Source of the DNA: JAGOMX01 sp041738135
GTDB taxonomy: Bacteria > Pseudomonadota > Alphaproteobacteria > JAGOMX01
Assembly: GCA_041738135.1 (NCBI GenBank)
Contig: JBGSQK010000078.1
Span: 1-20,839 of the forward strand
DNA length: 20,839 nt
Direction: 5' to 3'
Both the position numbers and the translations under genes were made by a program. Below the pieces are notes generated by a model. It had not been told where the DNA came from. It made no database searches and saw nothing but the letters and a program-made list of their open reading frames with translations. This document shows, piece after piece, positions 20,788 through 20,839 of this stretch. How positions within the stretch are numbered: the first letter of the stretch is position 1; each line of letters begins with the position of its first letter.

Positions 20788-20839
20788 AGTTCCGGGACGT
20801 AACGGCATTCATGTTCGACTGGGGTGGCTACTTCGGCCT
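20703..20839 (+). CDS. Haloalkane dehalogenase-like fragment from foreign, GC-rich DNA
   Basis: In the frame starting at 20703 the last 137 bases read GRSDKLPGTEDYSFQSHIDW, then LTAFLGAMKFRDVTAFMFDW, then GGYFG, open to the end of the window. GRSDK, the DYSFxxHIDWLTAFL helix and the DWGG nucleophile motif are characteristic of haloalkane dehalogenases (alpha/beta-hydrolases that use Asp as nucleophile). By my count about 60% of these bases are G or C, far above the rest of the window. There is no upstream part of the gene: it begins abruptly inside an LRR repeat. The simplest reading is a chimeric assembly join and not part of this genome. Confidence 0.7.

Overview
The window looks like part of the accessory genome of a moderately AT-rich, Gram-negative, host-associated bacterium. 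I infer an amoeba- or protist-associated intracellular lineage, either alphaproteobacterial or Legionella-like, but the sequence alone cannot fix the taxon. Three things support this. Many products start with a Sec-type signal peptide ending in A-x-(A/G)-S. Several domains are typical of eukaryotes: a mitochondrial-carrier-like protein, F-box-like segments, ribonuclease-inhibitor-type LRRs and Sel1 repeats. There are also gene remnants between the intact genes. Standard stop codons are used, including TGA, and GTG and TTG starts are frequent.

Layout. 1-138: the right end of a probable IS66-type insertion sequence. 228-2026 (minus): a two-gene unit encoding a signal-peptide-bearing mitochondrial-carrier-like protein and a signal-peptide-bearing methyltransferase. 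2202-7328 (plus): a compact operon of methyltransferase, PhyH-type 2-oxoglutarate dioxygenase, ThDP-dependent enzyme and a multi-pass membrane protein. This is a candidate small-molecule pathway. 7335-10102: an unknown exported protein, divergent from a small F-box-like exported protein with a decayed 3' part; then a second unknown exported protein and a small membrane protein, both on the minus strand. 10408-11927 (plus): an exported alpha/beta hydrolase and an ABM-type monooxygenase. 11928-13800: a small exported Sel1 protein surrounded by gene remnants on both strands. 13800-16172: a large exported Sel1-repeat protein with a terminator behind it. 16427-17519: a DUF6228-like protein convergent with a zinc-ribbon membrane protein. 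17815-19721 (plus): a tightly overlapping operon of SRPBCC protein, MarR regulator, zinc-ribbon Nudix hydrolase, a 30-codon ORF and an EVE-domain protein. A 30-bp imperfect palindrome lies on its promoter. 19912 to the end: an exported F-box-like/LRR protein with near-identical 84-bp repeats. It is interrupted at about 20706 by a roughly 60% GC stretch that encodes a haloalkane-dehalogenase fragment in another frame. This is almost certainly a chimeric contig end.

The most unusual items are the exported mitochondrial-carrier-like protein co-transcribed with an exported methyltransferase, the adjacent methyltransferase/PhyH/ThDP operon, and the general pattern of signal peptides placed on cytosolic-type or eukaryote-like domains. 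That pattern suggests a set of secreted, host-directed proteins. No CRISPR array, rRNA or tRNA was seen.
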